Origin: Xanthomonas albilineans
GTDB taxonomy: Bacteria; Pseudomonadota; Gammaproteobacteria; Xanthomonadales; Xanthomonadaceae
Assembly: GCF_002939705.1 (NCBI RefSeq)
Contig: NZ_MDCB01000012.1
Span: 61,113-125,112, forward strand
Length of the DNA: 64,000 nt
Reading direction: 5' to 3'
The translations under genes were made by a program, and so were the position numbers. The notes under the pieces are model-generated. The model was not told the origin of the DNA. It worked only from the letters and a program-made list of their open reading frames with translations, and ran no database searches. Below, piece by piece: positions 18,931-27,331 of the stretch. Each line of letters begins with the position of its first letter. Position 1 is the first letter of the stretch.

Positions 18931-18999
18931 TTGACCCCCGATCAGCCGATAGCGCTAGGAAAACGGCTGCGCCATTAGCACCAATCCCTTCGTCGCAGT
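18924..18999 (-). pseudogene. Decayed fragment of parC
   Basis: The minus strand reads [23 protein letters not shown], matching [20 protein letters not shown] of the intact ParC nearby (DNA 15288-15362). About 62 of 75 bases agree by eye, and the fragment carries stop codons and one insertion. It abuts the IS5 remnant on one side and the 46-base repeat R2 on the other. About 320 bases of parC 5' sequence that should separate the two parts are missing. Confidence 0.82.
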
Positions 19000-19003
19000 G
19001 GCT

Positions 19004-19049
19004 CTGGTCGGTTATCCGGATGCGGCTGGTAATGCCAAGCCGTGCGTGC
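19004..19049. repeat. 46-base direct repeat, copy R2
   Basis: Second copy of the sequence found upstream of parC (15679-15724), with two mismatches in 46 and in the same orientation. It follows the parC fragment directly, so parC-derived sequence and parC-upstream sequence are in the same relative order as at the intact locus. It lies 135 bases upstream of the MarR-gene promoter. Confidence 0.85.
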
Positions 19050-19174
19050 CGCGTGGCCGGCTGTGGGCGATCCATGAAACGGGTCGAGCCAGGCGTGGCG
19101 GCCCCCCATGTGTCGGGATGGGTCTCCCATGCGGCGGCATAGTCTGCTTTCATGGAATGCTTAATTTCGGAAGC

Positions 19175-19211
19175 AATATTTTCTTGACAAATATTTTTAT
19201 GTGAAAATAAT
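19175..19211 (+). promoter_or_regulatory. Promoter with overlapping palindrome upstream of the MarR gene
   Basis: A perfect TTGACA at 19184-19189 is followed after 16 bases by AATAAT at 19206-19211. An inverted repeat AATATTT-N7-AAATATT (19175-19195) covers the -35 box, where an autorepressing MarR dimer would be expected to bind. The predicted transcript start falls at or next to the ATG at 19219, so the mRNA could be leaderless. Confidence 0.65.
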
Positions 19212-19218
19212 TGACCCT

Positions 19219-19665
19219 ATGAGCACCTTCTCCTCCCCTGACCGTCCCTCGTTCGGCTTGCTCCTGCGGCAGGTGCGCGATGCTCTGATGCGTCGCTTGG
19301 ATGCTGGGATGGCCGAGTTACAGCTCGGTTTAGGTGCCAGTCATTACATCGGCATGAAGGCTTTGGCCCACATGTCGCCGTGCAGTGCCAACGCCTTGGC
19401 TCAGGCAATCGACCAGAACCCCAGCGCGGTCACCCGCCTGCTGGACAAGTTCGAGGAACTTGGATGGGTGCGCCGCGAAGCACACGCGCATGATCGGCGT
19501 GCCTTGCGCATCGTCCTAAATGATGAAGGCCGCGCCATGTGGGAGCAACTCAGGCTGCGTGGCGACGAGGTCATCGCCAGCGCGTTGGGCGACCTTTCCG
19601 CTGAGGAGCGTGAGCACCTCACTTCGCTGTTGATCCGCGTTCGCGATTCTCTCAATTCCTTATGA
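19219..19665 (+). CDS. MarR/EmrR-family transcriptional regulator
   Basis: 148 residues with the winged-helix core ANALAQAIDQNPSAVTRLLDKFEELGWVRREAHAHDRRALRIVL, where the DxRA wing motif appears as DRRA. Heads a four-gene operon with an outer-membrane factor, an EmrA-like adaptor and an EmrB-like pump; such regulators repress the pump operon and are released by the drug. The ATG at 19219 is chosen because the predicted promoter overlaps the upstream GTG at 19201. The stop overlaps the next start as ATGA. Confidence 0.92.
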   Translation: MSTFSSPDRPSFGLLLRQVRDALMRRLDAGMAELQLGLGASHYIGMKALAHMSPCSANALAQAIDQNPSAVTRLLDKFEELGWVRREAHAHDRRALRIVLNDEGRAMWEQLRLRGDEVIASALGDLSAEEREHLTSLLIRVRDSLNSL

Positions 19666-21158
19666 ATATGCTCATGAAGCCATCCATCACGTCCCCTCGT
19701 CTGCGTTCGCTGGTGGTCGCGGCACTTCCCCTGGCGCTGGCCGCATGCGCCAGCAGTCGTGGGCTGGAACCCCTTGGCCACCGGCTCGATGCCGATCGCC
19801 AGTTGCATCTCGATCAGACCTTGCATACCGACGTCCTGGCGCCTGCGCCGTGGCCGCAGCAGGACTGGTGGAAGGCGTTGGGCGATCGGCAACTCGACGC
19901 GCTGATTGCCGAAGCCCTGCAGGGCACGCCGAGTCTGGAGGCGGCCGACGCGCGCCTGCGTCTGGCGCAGGCGCAGGCCGGTGCCGCCGATGCCGATCGT
20001 GGCGCCAAATTGTCGCTGTCGGCCGGTTACACCGGGCTGCAACTGCCTAAGGACATGGTCGGCGACAAGATCGGTGGCAAATACCTCCACGCCGAGCAGG
20101 CGCTGTTGGATTTCAGCTACGGCGTCGACTTGTGGGGTGGCAAACGTGCAGCGTGGGAGGCGGTGGTGGATCAGGCGCATGCGGCGCAGGTGGATGCGCA
20201 GGCCGCGCGTCTGGAGCTGTCCGCCGCTGTCGCCCGTGCGTATGTGCAACTCGGTTACGCCTGGCAGTTGTACGACCTTGCCGGTGCGGAACTGGCGCGC
20301 GCCGATCGCAGCCTGAAACTGGTGCGACAGCGGCGCGATGCCGGGATCGACAGCACGTTGCAGCTGCGTCAGGCGGAGGCGCGCGTGCCGGTGGCGCGCC
20401 AGCAGCAGCAGGCGGCGCAACAGCAGATCGACGAAGCACGGATCGCGCTGGCTGCCTTGCTCGGCCGTGGTCCCGATCGCGGGTTGCAGATCCAGCGCCC
20501 GCGCCTGCTCGACCCACAGGCGGTGTCGCTGCCGTCGGTGCTGCCGAGCGACCTGCTCGGCCGTCGTCCCGACGTGGTCGCCGCGCGCTGGCGGGTCGAT
20601 GCCGCTGCGCAGGGGATTCATGCGGCCAAGACGCAGTTCTACCCCAGCATCAATCTCACGTTTCTGGGCGGCCTTGTCTCGAGCAACCCGAGCGACTTCT
20701 TCAAGAGCGGGTCGGTGCTGGGCATTCTCAGTCCTGGGGTGAGCCTGCCGTTGTTCGATAGCGGCCGATTGCGCAGTCGGCTTGCCGAACGCGATGCGCA
20801 GTACGACCTGGCGGTGGCCAATTACAATCAGGCGCTGGTGGCAGCGCTGCGCGAAGTGGCCGATCAGGTCAGTGCGGCGCGCTCGCTTGCGCAGCAGGCC
20901 CAGCAGCAGGCGCAGGCGGTGGACACCGCGCAAGCCGCCTTCGATCTGGCCCAACAGCGCTACCACGCCGGCATCGGCAACTATCTGGACGTGCTCAGCG
21001 TCCAGCAGCAATTGTTCGAGGCGCAGCAGCGTCTGGCCTCGCTGCAGACAAACCAAATCCTGGTCTCGGTGCGCCTGAATCAGGCACTGGGCGGTGGTTA
21101 CGAAGCCACTTCCGCTGCCGATGCACCAAGGTCTTCTTCCGCTTCTTCGCATTCCTGA
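19662..21158 (+). CDS. NodT-family outer-membrane efflux lipoprotein
   Basis: TolC-like outer-membrane channel, 498 residues. The signal peptide ends in the lipobox LALAAC, so the mature N-terminus should be lipidated. Two repeated alpha-hairpin units rich in Gln and Ala (QQQQAAQQQIDEAR; QQAQQQAQAVDTAQAAFDLAQQRYHAGIGNYLDVLSVQQ) are characteristic of the NodT group. It overlaps the regulator by four bases and precedes the adaptor gene by ten, so it provides the exit duct of this tripartite pump. Confidence 0.93.
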   Translation: MNMLMKPSITSPRLRSLVVAALPLALAACASSRGLEPLGHRLDADRQLHLDQTLHTDVLAPAPWPQQDWWKALGDRQLDALIAEALQGTPSLEAADARLRLAQAQAGAADADRGAKLSLSAGYTGLQLPKDMVGDKIGGKYLHAEQALLDFSYGVDLWGGKRAAWEAVVDQAHAAQVDAQAARLELSAAVARAYVQLGYAWQLYDLAGAELARADRSLKLVRQRRDAGIDSTLQLRQAEARVPVARQQQQAAQQQIDEARIALAALLGRGPDRGLQIQRPRLLDPQAVSLPSVLPSDLLGRRPDVVAARWRVDAAAQGIHAAKTQFYPSINLTFLGGLVSSNPSDFFKSGSVLGILSPGVSLPLFDSGRLRSRLAERDAQYDLAVANYNQALVAALREVADQVSAARSLAQQAQQQAQAVDTAQAAFDLAQQRYHAGIGNYLDVLSVQQQLFEAQQRLASLQTNQILVSVRLNQALGGGYEATSAADAPRSSSASSHS

Positions 21159-21168
21159 GATCGCTGCA

Positions 21169-22350
21169 ATGAATCAGACAACCACTCCCGCTTCCTCAGT
21201 TGACGCCTCCAGCCGGCGCGGCAAGCTGCTGCGCGGCCTGGCCGTCGTCGTGGTGCTGGCGCTGATCGCCTTCGCGATCTGGTATTTCTGCATTGGTCGC
21301 TGGTACGAGCACACGGACGATGCTTACGTGCAGGGCAATCTGGTGCAGATCACACCCATGGTCGCCGGTACCGTGGTGCGGATCGACGCCGACGATGGCA
21401 TGCGCGTGGAGCGCGGTCAGCCGCTGGTGACGCTCGATCCGGCCGATACCGAGGTGGCGCTGCAGCAGGCCGAGGCCAATCTGGCGCGCACTGTGCGTCA
21501 GGTCCGCGGCTTGTACCGCTCGGTCGACGGCGCACAGGCCGAACTGTCCGCGCAGCAGGTGATTCTGCAGCGCGCCCGCGCCGACGTCGCCCGCCGTACC
21601 GGCCTGGTGGCCAACGGTGCGATCTCCGCCGAAGAACTGGCGCATGCCCGCGACCAGTTGGCCGCCGCCGAAGCGGCCGTCAGCGGCTCGCGCGAAACCT
21701 TGGCGCGCAGCAGCGCGTTGATCGACACCACTGGCATCGATCAACAACCCGACGTGCAGGCCGCTGCCGCGCAGATGCGTCAAGCCTTCCTCAACAACGC
21801 GCGTACCGCCATTCTGGCGCCGGTTTCCGGCTACGTGGCGCGGCGTTCGGCGCAGGTCGGCCAGCGCGTGCAGCCTGGTACCACGTTGATGGCGGTGGTG
21901 CCGCTGAATCAGGTCTGGGTGGATGCCAATTTCAAGGAAACCCAGCTCAAGCATATGCGTCTGGGCCAGCCGGTGGACATGGAGTCGGACGTGTACGGCA
22001 GTGCGGTGGTCTACCATGGCACGGTACAGAGCCTGGGAATTGGCACCGGCAGTGCGTTCTCGTTGCTGCCGTCGCAGAACGCCAGCGGTAATTGGATCAA
22101 GATCGTGCAGCGCGTGCCGGTGCGCATCGCCATCGATGCCAAGCAACTGGCGGAGCATCCGCTGCGCATCGGCCTGTCGATGAAGACCGAGGTCGACATG
22201 CACCAGCAGAACGGCAATGTGCTGCCGATCAAGCCGGCTGCCGGCCCGCTGTTGGGCACCGATGTTTACGCGCAACAGTTGCAGCAAGCCGACGCGGCGG
22301 TCGCGCAGATCATTCGCGCCAACCTGCCCGCTGTCGCCAAGGCGAATTGA
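21169..22350 (+). CDS. emrA: HlyD/EmrA-family membrane-fusion adaptor
   Basis: 393 residues from the ATG at 21169. One N-terminal membrane helix (about 22-46, GLAVVVVLALIAFAIWYF) is followed by TDDAYVQGNLVQITPMVAGTV, the hallmark of EmrA adaptors, then a lipoyl half-motif, a long coiled-coil hairpin (about 100-200) and the second half AILAPVSGYVARRSAQVGQRVQPG. Connects the inner-membrane pump encoded next (seven-base gap) to the outer-membrane channel encoded before it. Confidence 0.94.
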   Translation: MNQTTTPASSVDASSRRGKLLRGLAVVVVLALIAFAIWYFCIGRWYEHTDDAYVQGNLVQITPMVAGTVVRIDADDGMRVERGQPLVTLDPADTEVALQQAEANLARTVRQVRGLYRSVDGAQAELSAQQVILQRARADVARRTGLVANGAISAEELAHARDQLAAAEAAVSGSRETLARSSALIDTTGIDQQPDVQAAAAQMRQAFLNNARTAILAPVSGYVARRSAQVGQRVQPGTTLMAVVPLNQVWVDANFKETQLKHMRLGQPVDMESDVYGSAVVYHGTVQSLGIGTGSAFSLLPSQNASGNWIKIVQRVPVRIAIDAKQLAEHPLRIGLSMKTEVDMHQQNGNVLPIKPAAGPLLGTDVYAQQLQQADAAVAQIIRANLPAVAKAN

Positions 22351-22357
22351 GCCCGCC

Positions 22358-23932
22358 ATGTCCAACCAAGCTGCCGCTCCTGCCGCGCCCGGGATGCCGG
22401 GCGCACCGGTCGCCGGATTTCGCCCGGCCAGCGTGGCGTTGTGCACGTTTGGCCTGGCCCTGGCCTCGTTCATGCAGGTGCTCGACACCACCATCGCCAA
22501 TGTGTCCTTGCCGACCATCGCCGGCAATCTCGGCGCCAGTTCGCAACAGGCGACCTGGGTCATCACCTCGTTTGCGGTGAGCAATGCAATCGCGCTGCCG
22601 TTGACCGGGTTCCTCAGCCGCCGGTTCGGCGAGACCAAGTTGTTCGTGTGGGCCACGTTGGCCTTCACCATGGCCTCGTTGCTGTGCGGCCTGGCGCAGA
22701 GCATGGGCATGCTGGTGGTGTCGCGTGCGCTGCAGGGCTTCGTCTGTGGTCCGATGTATCCGATCACCCAGAGCCTGCTGGTTTCCGTGTATCCGCGCGA
22801 AAAGCGCGGGCATGCGCTTGCGCTGCTGGCGATGATCACCGTCGTGGCGCCCATCGCGGGGCCGATTCTCGGTGGCTGGATCACCGATAACTACAGTTGG
22901 GAGTGGATTTTCTTCATCAACGTGCCGCTGGGTATCCTCGCCGCGACGGTGGTCGGCGGGCAGTTACGCGACCGTCCCGAACCGGTCGAGCGTCCGCGCA
23001 TGGACTATGTCGGCTTGATTACCCTGATCATCGGGGTGGGATGTCTGCAGGTGGTGCTCGACCTGGGCAACGACGAGGACTGGTTCAACTCGACCATGAT
23101 CGTCGTGCTGAGTGCGATTTCGGTGGTGGCGCTGGCAACATTCGCGATCTGGGAGTTCACCGACAAAGATCCGATCGTCAACTTGCGTCTGTTCCGTCAC
23201 CGCAATTTCCGCAGTGGCACCATGGCGCTGATCGTGGCTTATGCGGGATTTTTTGCCGTGTCGCTGCTGATCCCGCAGTGGTTGCAGCGCGACATGGGCT
23301 ACACCGCGATCTGGGCCGGCCTTGCCACCGCGCCGATCGGGATCCTGCCGGTGATCATGACCCCGTTCGTCGGCAAGTACGCCTCGCGTTTCGATCTGCG
23401 CCTGCTTGCCAGTATCTCCTTTGTCGTCATGGCGATCACCAGTTTCATGCGCTCGGATTTCAATCTGCGCATCAGCTTCGAAAGCGTGGCCGGTGTCCAG
23501 TTGCTGATGGGGATCGGGGTGGCGCTGTTCTTCATGCCGATGTTGCAGATCCTGCTGTCGGATCTGGACGGGCGCGAGATCGCTGCCGGCTCCGGTCTGG
23601 CGACGTTCCTGCGGACTTTGGGCGGTAGCTTCGCCGCCTCGTTGACCACCTACCTGTGGGCCAAACGCACGCAGTTGCACCACGCGCATCTGACCGAGCA
23701 TATCTCCGCATATTCGCCCAGCACGCAGGAACAGATACAAGCGATGGGGGGGGGCAGTCTGCAAAACGGTGCGGCGCTTCTCAACAACAGCATCAATCAT
23801 CAGGCATCGCAGATGGGGTTCAACGACATCTGCTATCTGTTGGGCTGGGCGTTCTTGGCGATCATCTTCCTGGTGTGGCTGGCCAAGCCGCCGTTCGGTG
23901 GTGGGGGCGGAGCGGCGGCGGGAGGCCACTGA
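22358..23932 (+). CDS. emrB: DHA2-family (EmrB/QacA) drug:H+ antiporter
   Basis: 524 residues with about 14 hydrophobic segments. The family signature LDTTIANVSLPTIAGNLG lies in the first helix, followed by WVITSFAVSNAIALPLTGFLSRRFG and ITVVAPIAGPILGGWI (antiporter motif C). The periplasmic loop near the C-terminus (HLTEHISAYSPSTQEQ) is also usual in EmrB. The protein ends in a short Gly/Ala run. Last gene of the emr-type operon; the exported compounds cannot be inferred. Confidence 0.95.
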   Translation: MSNQAAAPAAPGMPGAPVAGFRPASVALCTFGLALASFMQVLDTTIANVSLPTIAGNLGASSQQATWVITSFAVSNAIALPLTGFLSRRFGETKLFVWATLAFTMASLLCGLAQSMGMLVVSRALQGFVCGPMYPITQSLLVSVYPREKRGHALALLAMITVVAPIAGPILGGWITDNYSWEWIFFINVPLGILAATVVGGQLRDRPEPVERPRMDYVGLITLIIGVGCLQVVLDLGNDEDWFNSTMIVVLSAISVVALATFAIWEFTDKDPIVNLRLFRHRNFRSGTMALIVAYAGFFAVSLLIPQWLQRDMGYTAIWAGLATAPIGILPVIMTPFVGKYASRFDLRLLASISFVVMAITSFMRSDFNLRISFESVAGVQLLMGIGVALFFMPMLQILLSDLDGREIAAGSGLATFLRTLGGSFAASLTTYLWAKRTQLHHAHLTEHISAYSPSTQEQIQAMGGGSLQNGAALLNNSINHQASQMGFNDICYLLGWAFLAIIFLVWLAKPPFGGGGGAAAGGH

Positions 23933-24144
23933 GGGCGGTTGCCCCGCTGCGGTGCGTCGTCTCCTGCGTTGGCGATGACGCTGCCGTGGCGTGGCGTGGC
24001 GTTTGGCTGCATGGCGCATCGATGGCCGGCGTGCAGGCGCGGTGTTGCGTGTCCAGTCGCCCTTTTGCACGCTGCTGTGCTTGCCGTTGCCGCGGGCGAT
24101 GAAACAGAATGCGGTTCCCTTCGCATGCGTTGGCAGGTTCGGAT

Positions 24145-25662
24145 ATGCTGCGTTTTCTGCACGCCTTGTGCTGTCGTTTCGAACATGTCCGGCTGTGGCG
24201 CGCCTGCGCATACGTGCTGTTACTGACCGTGGTCATCGTTGCCGGCGCCAGCGTATCGCAAGCATCCATCGTCGCTGCGGCCACGCCGACCGATCGCGCG
24301 GACGCCGCCGGATGGATGCAGCACCACCAGCAGATCCTCGCGCAGGTACGCGCGCATGCGCAGACTCCGCTGCTGCTGATCGGCGATGCCATCTTCCGCA
24401 GCAGCGGTTCGGATGCTGCGGGCGCATCGGCCTGGCAGAGGTTTTACGGGGTGCGCGGTGCGCTTGATCTGGGTGTCGATGGCGATGCCACCGAGCATGT
24501 GCTGTGGCGCTTGCAACACGGTGAACTCGACGGCATCCAGCCCAAGGTGGCGATGTTGTTGCTACGGACTGCCGCGGACGATCGCGACATGCGCAGCGCC
24601 GACGACACCGTGCTCGGGATCGATGCGCTGTTGGCCACGCTGGAACAACGCTTGCCGAAGACGCGCATCCTGTTGCTTGGACTGCTGCCCGGCAGTGGGT
24701 CGGCGCAGGCGCGTGCGCGCGTGGACGAAGTCAATCGCATGCTGGCCGTGCGCTACGGCGAGCATCCGCGCGTGACCTATCTGGATGTTGGCGCGGTACT
24801 GTCGGGCGCGGCGCTGTCCGCGTCCGCGCCGCAGGCCGCCGAGTCGCTGCGTACATCGGTCGCTGCGGCACCGTTCGCGACGCCGCAGGCGCAACAGCGT
24901 CTGGCCGAAGCGATCGAGCCGACCCTGGCGCGTCTGCTCGACGAACCGCCGCAGATTCCGCTGAGCGCGATGAGCGACCTCAATACCGCGCTGATCCCGG
25001 TGCCGTGGTTGGAGCAGGATTCCTACGACTGGTACGCGCGCCACCATGCCGTGCTTGCGCAGGGCCAGCGCTTGCAGCCGCAGATCGTGTTGCTGGGCGA
25101 TTCGATCACCCATTTCTGGGGCGGACCGCCGTTGGCGACTCGGGTCGGCGGCGCGCAAGCCTGGCGGCGGACCTTCGGGAGCGCGCGGGTGCTGAACCTG
25201 GGATTCGGCTGGGACCGCACCCAGAACGTGCTGTGGCGTCTGCGTCAGGGCGAGCTGGACGGGCTGGCGCCGCGTTGGGTGGTGATCAATATCGGCACCA
25301 ATAACCTTGCGGGTACCGATCATGCGCGCACCAACACGCCGCAGGAAACCGCCGACGGCGTCGCCGCGGTGGTGGCCGAGGTGCGGCGCCGGCTGCCGCA
25401 CAGCAAGATTGTCCTGATGGCGATCCTGCCGCGCGGCTTTGCCGCCGATGGGCCGCTGCGTTCGCCGATCCTGGCGACCAACCGTTTGCTGGCCGCGCGC
25501 TTCGGGCACGATGCGCAAGTGCGCTGGCTCGACATCGGTGCGCGTTTTTTGCAGCCCGATGGCAGCTTGCCGGCGGCGTTGATGCCCGACAGCACCCATC
25601 CCAGTGAGGATGGCTATCGCATTTGGGGCGATGCGTTGCGCGCGGTCGGTGTCGGCGGCTGA
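24145..25662 (+). CDS. Tandem SGNH/GDSL hydrolase, first domain degenerate
   Basis: 505 residues from the ATG at 24145; a longer start at 24109 is possible. An N-terminal hydrophobic segment (about 18-36) anchors or exports it. Two SGNH units follow. The C-terminal unit is complete: GDSITHFWGG (near 318), GFGWDRTQNVLWRLRQGELDG, NIGTNNLAGTDH (near 385) and DSTHPSEDGYR. The N-terminal unit repeats the same framework (LLLIGDAIFRSSG, LDLGVDGDATEHVLWRLQHGELDG), but the nucleophile Ser is Ala, the GTNN block reads LRTAADD and the Asp-His pair is absent. Probably a polysaccharide or lipid esterase with a pseudo-enzyme half. Confidence 0.85.
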   Translation: MLRFLHALCCRFEHVRLWRACAYVLLLTVVIVAGASVSQASIVAAATPTDRADAAGWMQHHQQILAQVRAHAQTPLLLIGDAIFRSSGSDAAGASAWQRFYGVRGALDLGVDGDATEHVLWRLQHGELDGIQPKVAMLLLRTAADDRDMRSADDTVLGIDALLATLEQRLPKTRILLLGLLPGSGSAQARARVDEVNRMLAVRYGEHPRVTYLDVGAVLSGAALSASAPQAAESLRTSVAAAPFATPQAQQRLAEAIEPTLARLLDEPPQIPLSAMSDLNTALIPVPWLEQDSYDWYARHHAVLAQGQRLQPQIVLLGDSITHFWGGPPLATRVGGAQAWRRTFGSARVLNLGFGWDRTQNVLWRLRQGELDGLAPRWVVINIGTNNLAGTDHARTNTPQETADGVAAVVAEVRRRLPHSKIVLMAILPRGFAADGPLRSPILATNRLLAARFGHDAQVRWLDIGARFLQPDGSLPAALMPDSTHPSEDGYRIWGDALRAVGVGG

Positions 25663-25704
25663 GCACACCTCGGTGCGTGGCGCATGGCCACTCGCGCCGG
25701 CTCA

Positions 25705-25852
25705 CAGCGTGGCCAATAAAACGTCGCGAATCGTTGTCGGGTTGCCACGGGCACCGCACAGGGGCCGCAGTGTACAACGTGGTACACGAGGATTCGCCGC
25801 GCTGTCCGGGTCCGCCCGGCGGCGCCGCGGTCGTTTTGTCAGCGACTCTCAG
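25705..25852 (+). repeat. Intergenic element, copy C (TIR-bearing, about 148 bases)
   Basis: Same layout and orientation as copy A: left end GTGGCCAATAAAACG, centre GTACACGAGGATTCGCCG, right end CGGTCGTTTTGTCAGCGACT. The right end reaches the stop codon of the XRE gene transcribed toward it, just as copy A reaches the parC stop. It is the most diverged of the three full copies. Confidence 0.7.
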
Positions 25853-26196
25853 CCTTTGTCGGGTTTGAGCAGTTCCAGCACCGCTTCGCGACGGCGGGCC
25901 GGCATGTTGCGGTAACGGGTCAGCAAGGCTTGCTCGTGCGGATCGCGCGCTTGCAGGGCGTAATCGGGTGAGGCCTCCTGTAGCCGCGCGCTCGGCACAT
26001 GCCCGCAGACCAGGTCGTCCAGCGAGCGCTTCAGTACCACGCGCAGCATCGGCAGTAGCCGGAAGCTGGGTGTCTCGCGATCGTTTTCCCAGGCCGAGAT
26101 CGACGACTTGGTCACGCCCAGGGAAAAACCCAGTTGCTCCTGGGTGAGGCCGGCGGCTTTTCTGGCTTCGCGCAAACGGTCGCCGAAGCTTTTCAT
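25849..26196 (-). CDS. Small XRE-family helix-turn-helix regulator
   Basis: 115 residues from the ATG at 26196 (MKSFGDRLREARKAAG). A classic Cro/cI-type HTH occupies residues 1-60 (LTQEQLGFSLGVTKSSISAWENDRETPSFRLLPMLRVVL); the remainder is a short charged tail ending in RREAVLELLKPDKG. No partner toxin or phage gene is adjacent, so it is probably a stand-alone regulator. Its stop codon lies in repeat copy C. Confidence 0.88.
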   Translation of the reverse strand: MKSFGDRLREARKAAGLTQEQLGFSLGVTKSSISAWENDRETPSFRLLPMLRVVLKRSLDDLVCGHVPSARLQEASPDYALQARDPHEQALLTRYRNMPARRREAVLELLKPDKG

Positions 26197-26446
26197 CGCG
26201 GTGGCCCTTGCATAGACGACGGGCTTACCAAGATATGGAGCATCCGCCAACTTGTCGTACAGTCACGCTTGACTCTGAATGTTCTGAAATTCAATACTTC
26301 GGTGGTGCGGGCGCGCTGATGCGCGTGGGCACGCAAGACACGGATGCCTCAGGAGTGGAGATGTCGCATTTTCGTTTCATTGCCGCCGTCAGGTGGCCTG
26401 CAGCCGCGCAGCGTGCTGTGCGCGTGTGCACAAGGGAGGGCGGTGC

Positions 26447-26644
26447 ATGGCCAAATACGATCTGAAACTCAAGCCGATTGCGCAATTCAAGCCGTCTTTG
26501 CAAGTGTTGGTGCATGCTGCCAATGCCTACGTGGCCGCATCTGCGGCCGAGCGACGCAACCCTGGCTACCGTGCCTATGTGGTGGCGGTGTGGGTGGATG
26601 GCGTCCGCGTGGAGACCGGTCCGTTTCGCCCATTGCAGCGTTGA
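26447..26644 (+). CDS. Conserved-looking small protein of unknown function
   Basis: 65 residues starting MAKYDLKLKPIAQFKPS, with a strong ribosome site (GGGAGG six to seven bases before the ATG) and a rho-independent terminator 30 bases after the stop, which support a real gene. It contains an Ala-rich helix (VLVHAANAYVAASAAERR) and a C-terminal VVAVWVDGVRVETGPF strand pair. No signal peptide and no known domain recognised. Confidence 0.55.
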   Translation: MAKYDLKLKPIAQFKPSLQVLVHAANAYVAASAAERRNPGYRAYVVAVWVDGVRVETGPFRPLQR

Positions 26645-26672
26645 GCGCGATGGTGCGCGCGGCGCCAACAAA

Positions 26673-26696
26673 AAACCCGCCGCAGCGGGTTTGTTT
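26673..26696. terminator. Bidirectional terminator between the 65-residue protein and tRNA-Leu
   Basis: Stem AAACCCGC / GCGGGTTT with loop CGCA, with A-rich sequence on the left and TTTGTTT on the right. It can end the small gene on the plus strand and the tRNA transcript on the minus strand. Confidence 0.75.
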
Positions 26697-26719
26697 GATC
26701 CAATGCGACCTGTCGGTCG

Positions 26720-26804
<85 letters not shown>

Positions 26805-26893
26805 AACTCAGAACGACAATTGTCTGTGTGGCGCAGGGGGCTGTCAAGCGGTGTGGCGACGGCGGCCGGTCGCGTCGTCGCCCTGGTGGATCC

Positions 26894-27331
26894 TCAGTGG
26901 CTGGCGTTGAAACGCAGGCCCTGGTTGATCGCGCAGCGGTAGCCGAGCGTCTGGCCGGTTTGCTCGTAGCTGGGCAGGGCGAAGATGAACATGGTGAAGT
27001 CGATGCTGTTGTCCGGATGCACCTGGTAGCGCAGGAACTGCTGGATCGGTTTGCCGTCGCGACCGACGGTCATGTGATCGTCGGCGAAGGACAGGGTGCC
27101 GTCGGCAGTCACGCGGTAAGAACCGATGCGCAGGCCGCCATGGGTCTGGGTCGGCGTGGCGCCACCGGACGTGGGGGTGCACTGACTCAGATCGACGGCC
27201 ACGGCGACCGAGTTACCGCTGTCCAGGGCATGTTCGATGTCGGCAAGCGAATTGAGTGGTGCGTGAGCGGAGGCCGCCGTTGCACTGGCGAACAAGACCA
27301 TGGCGAGGAGTGGAAGATGCAGGGGTTTCAT
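26894..27331 (-). CDS. virK: VirK-domain secreted protein
   Basis: 145 residues from the ATG at 27331. The signal peptide (MKPLHLPLLAMVLFASATAASA) precedes a single domain with LNSLADIEHALDSGNSVAVAVDLSQC, HGGLRIGSYRVTADGTLSFADDH and QFLRYQV, the pattern of the VirK family found in Agrobacterium and Xanthomonas. Two Cys residues may form one disulfide. Its molecular function is not established. It lies alone between two inverted tRNA-Leu genes. Confidence 0.85.
   Translation of the reverse strand: MKPLHLPLLAMVLFASATAASAHAPLNSLADIEHALDSGNSVAVAVDLSQCTPTSGGATPTQTHGGLRIGSYRVTADGTLSFADDHMTVGRDGKPIQQFLRYQVHPDNSIDFTMFIFALPSYEQTGQTLGYRCAINQGLRFNASH

Noticed and set aside
19401..21152. 583-codon open frame antisense to the NodT-type lipoprotein gene
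   Set aside because: Covers parts of two well-supported coding genes on the other strand; no recognisable domain.
21196..22884. 562-codon open frame antisense to emrA/emrB
   Set aside because: Shadow frame with a His/Arg/Gln-rich composition; the plus-strand genes explain the region.
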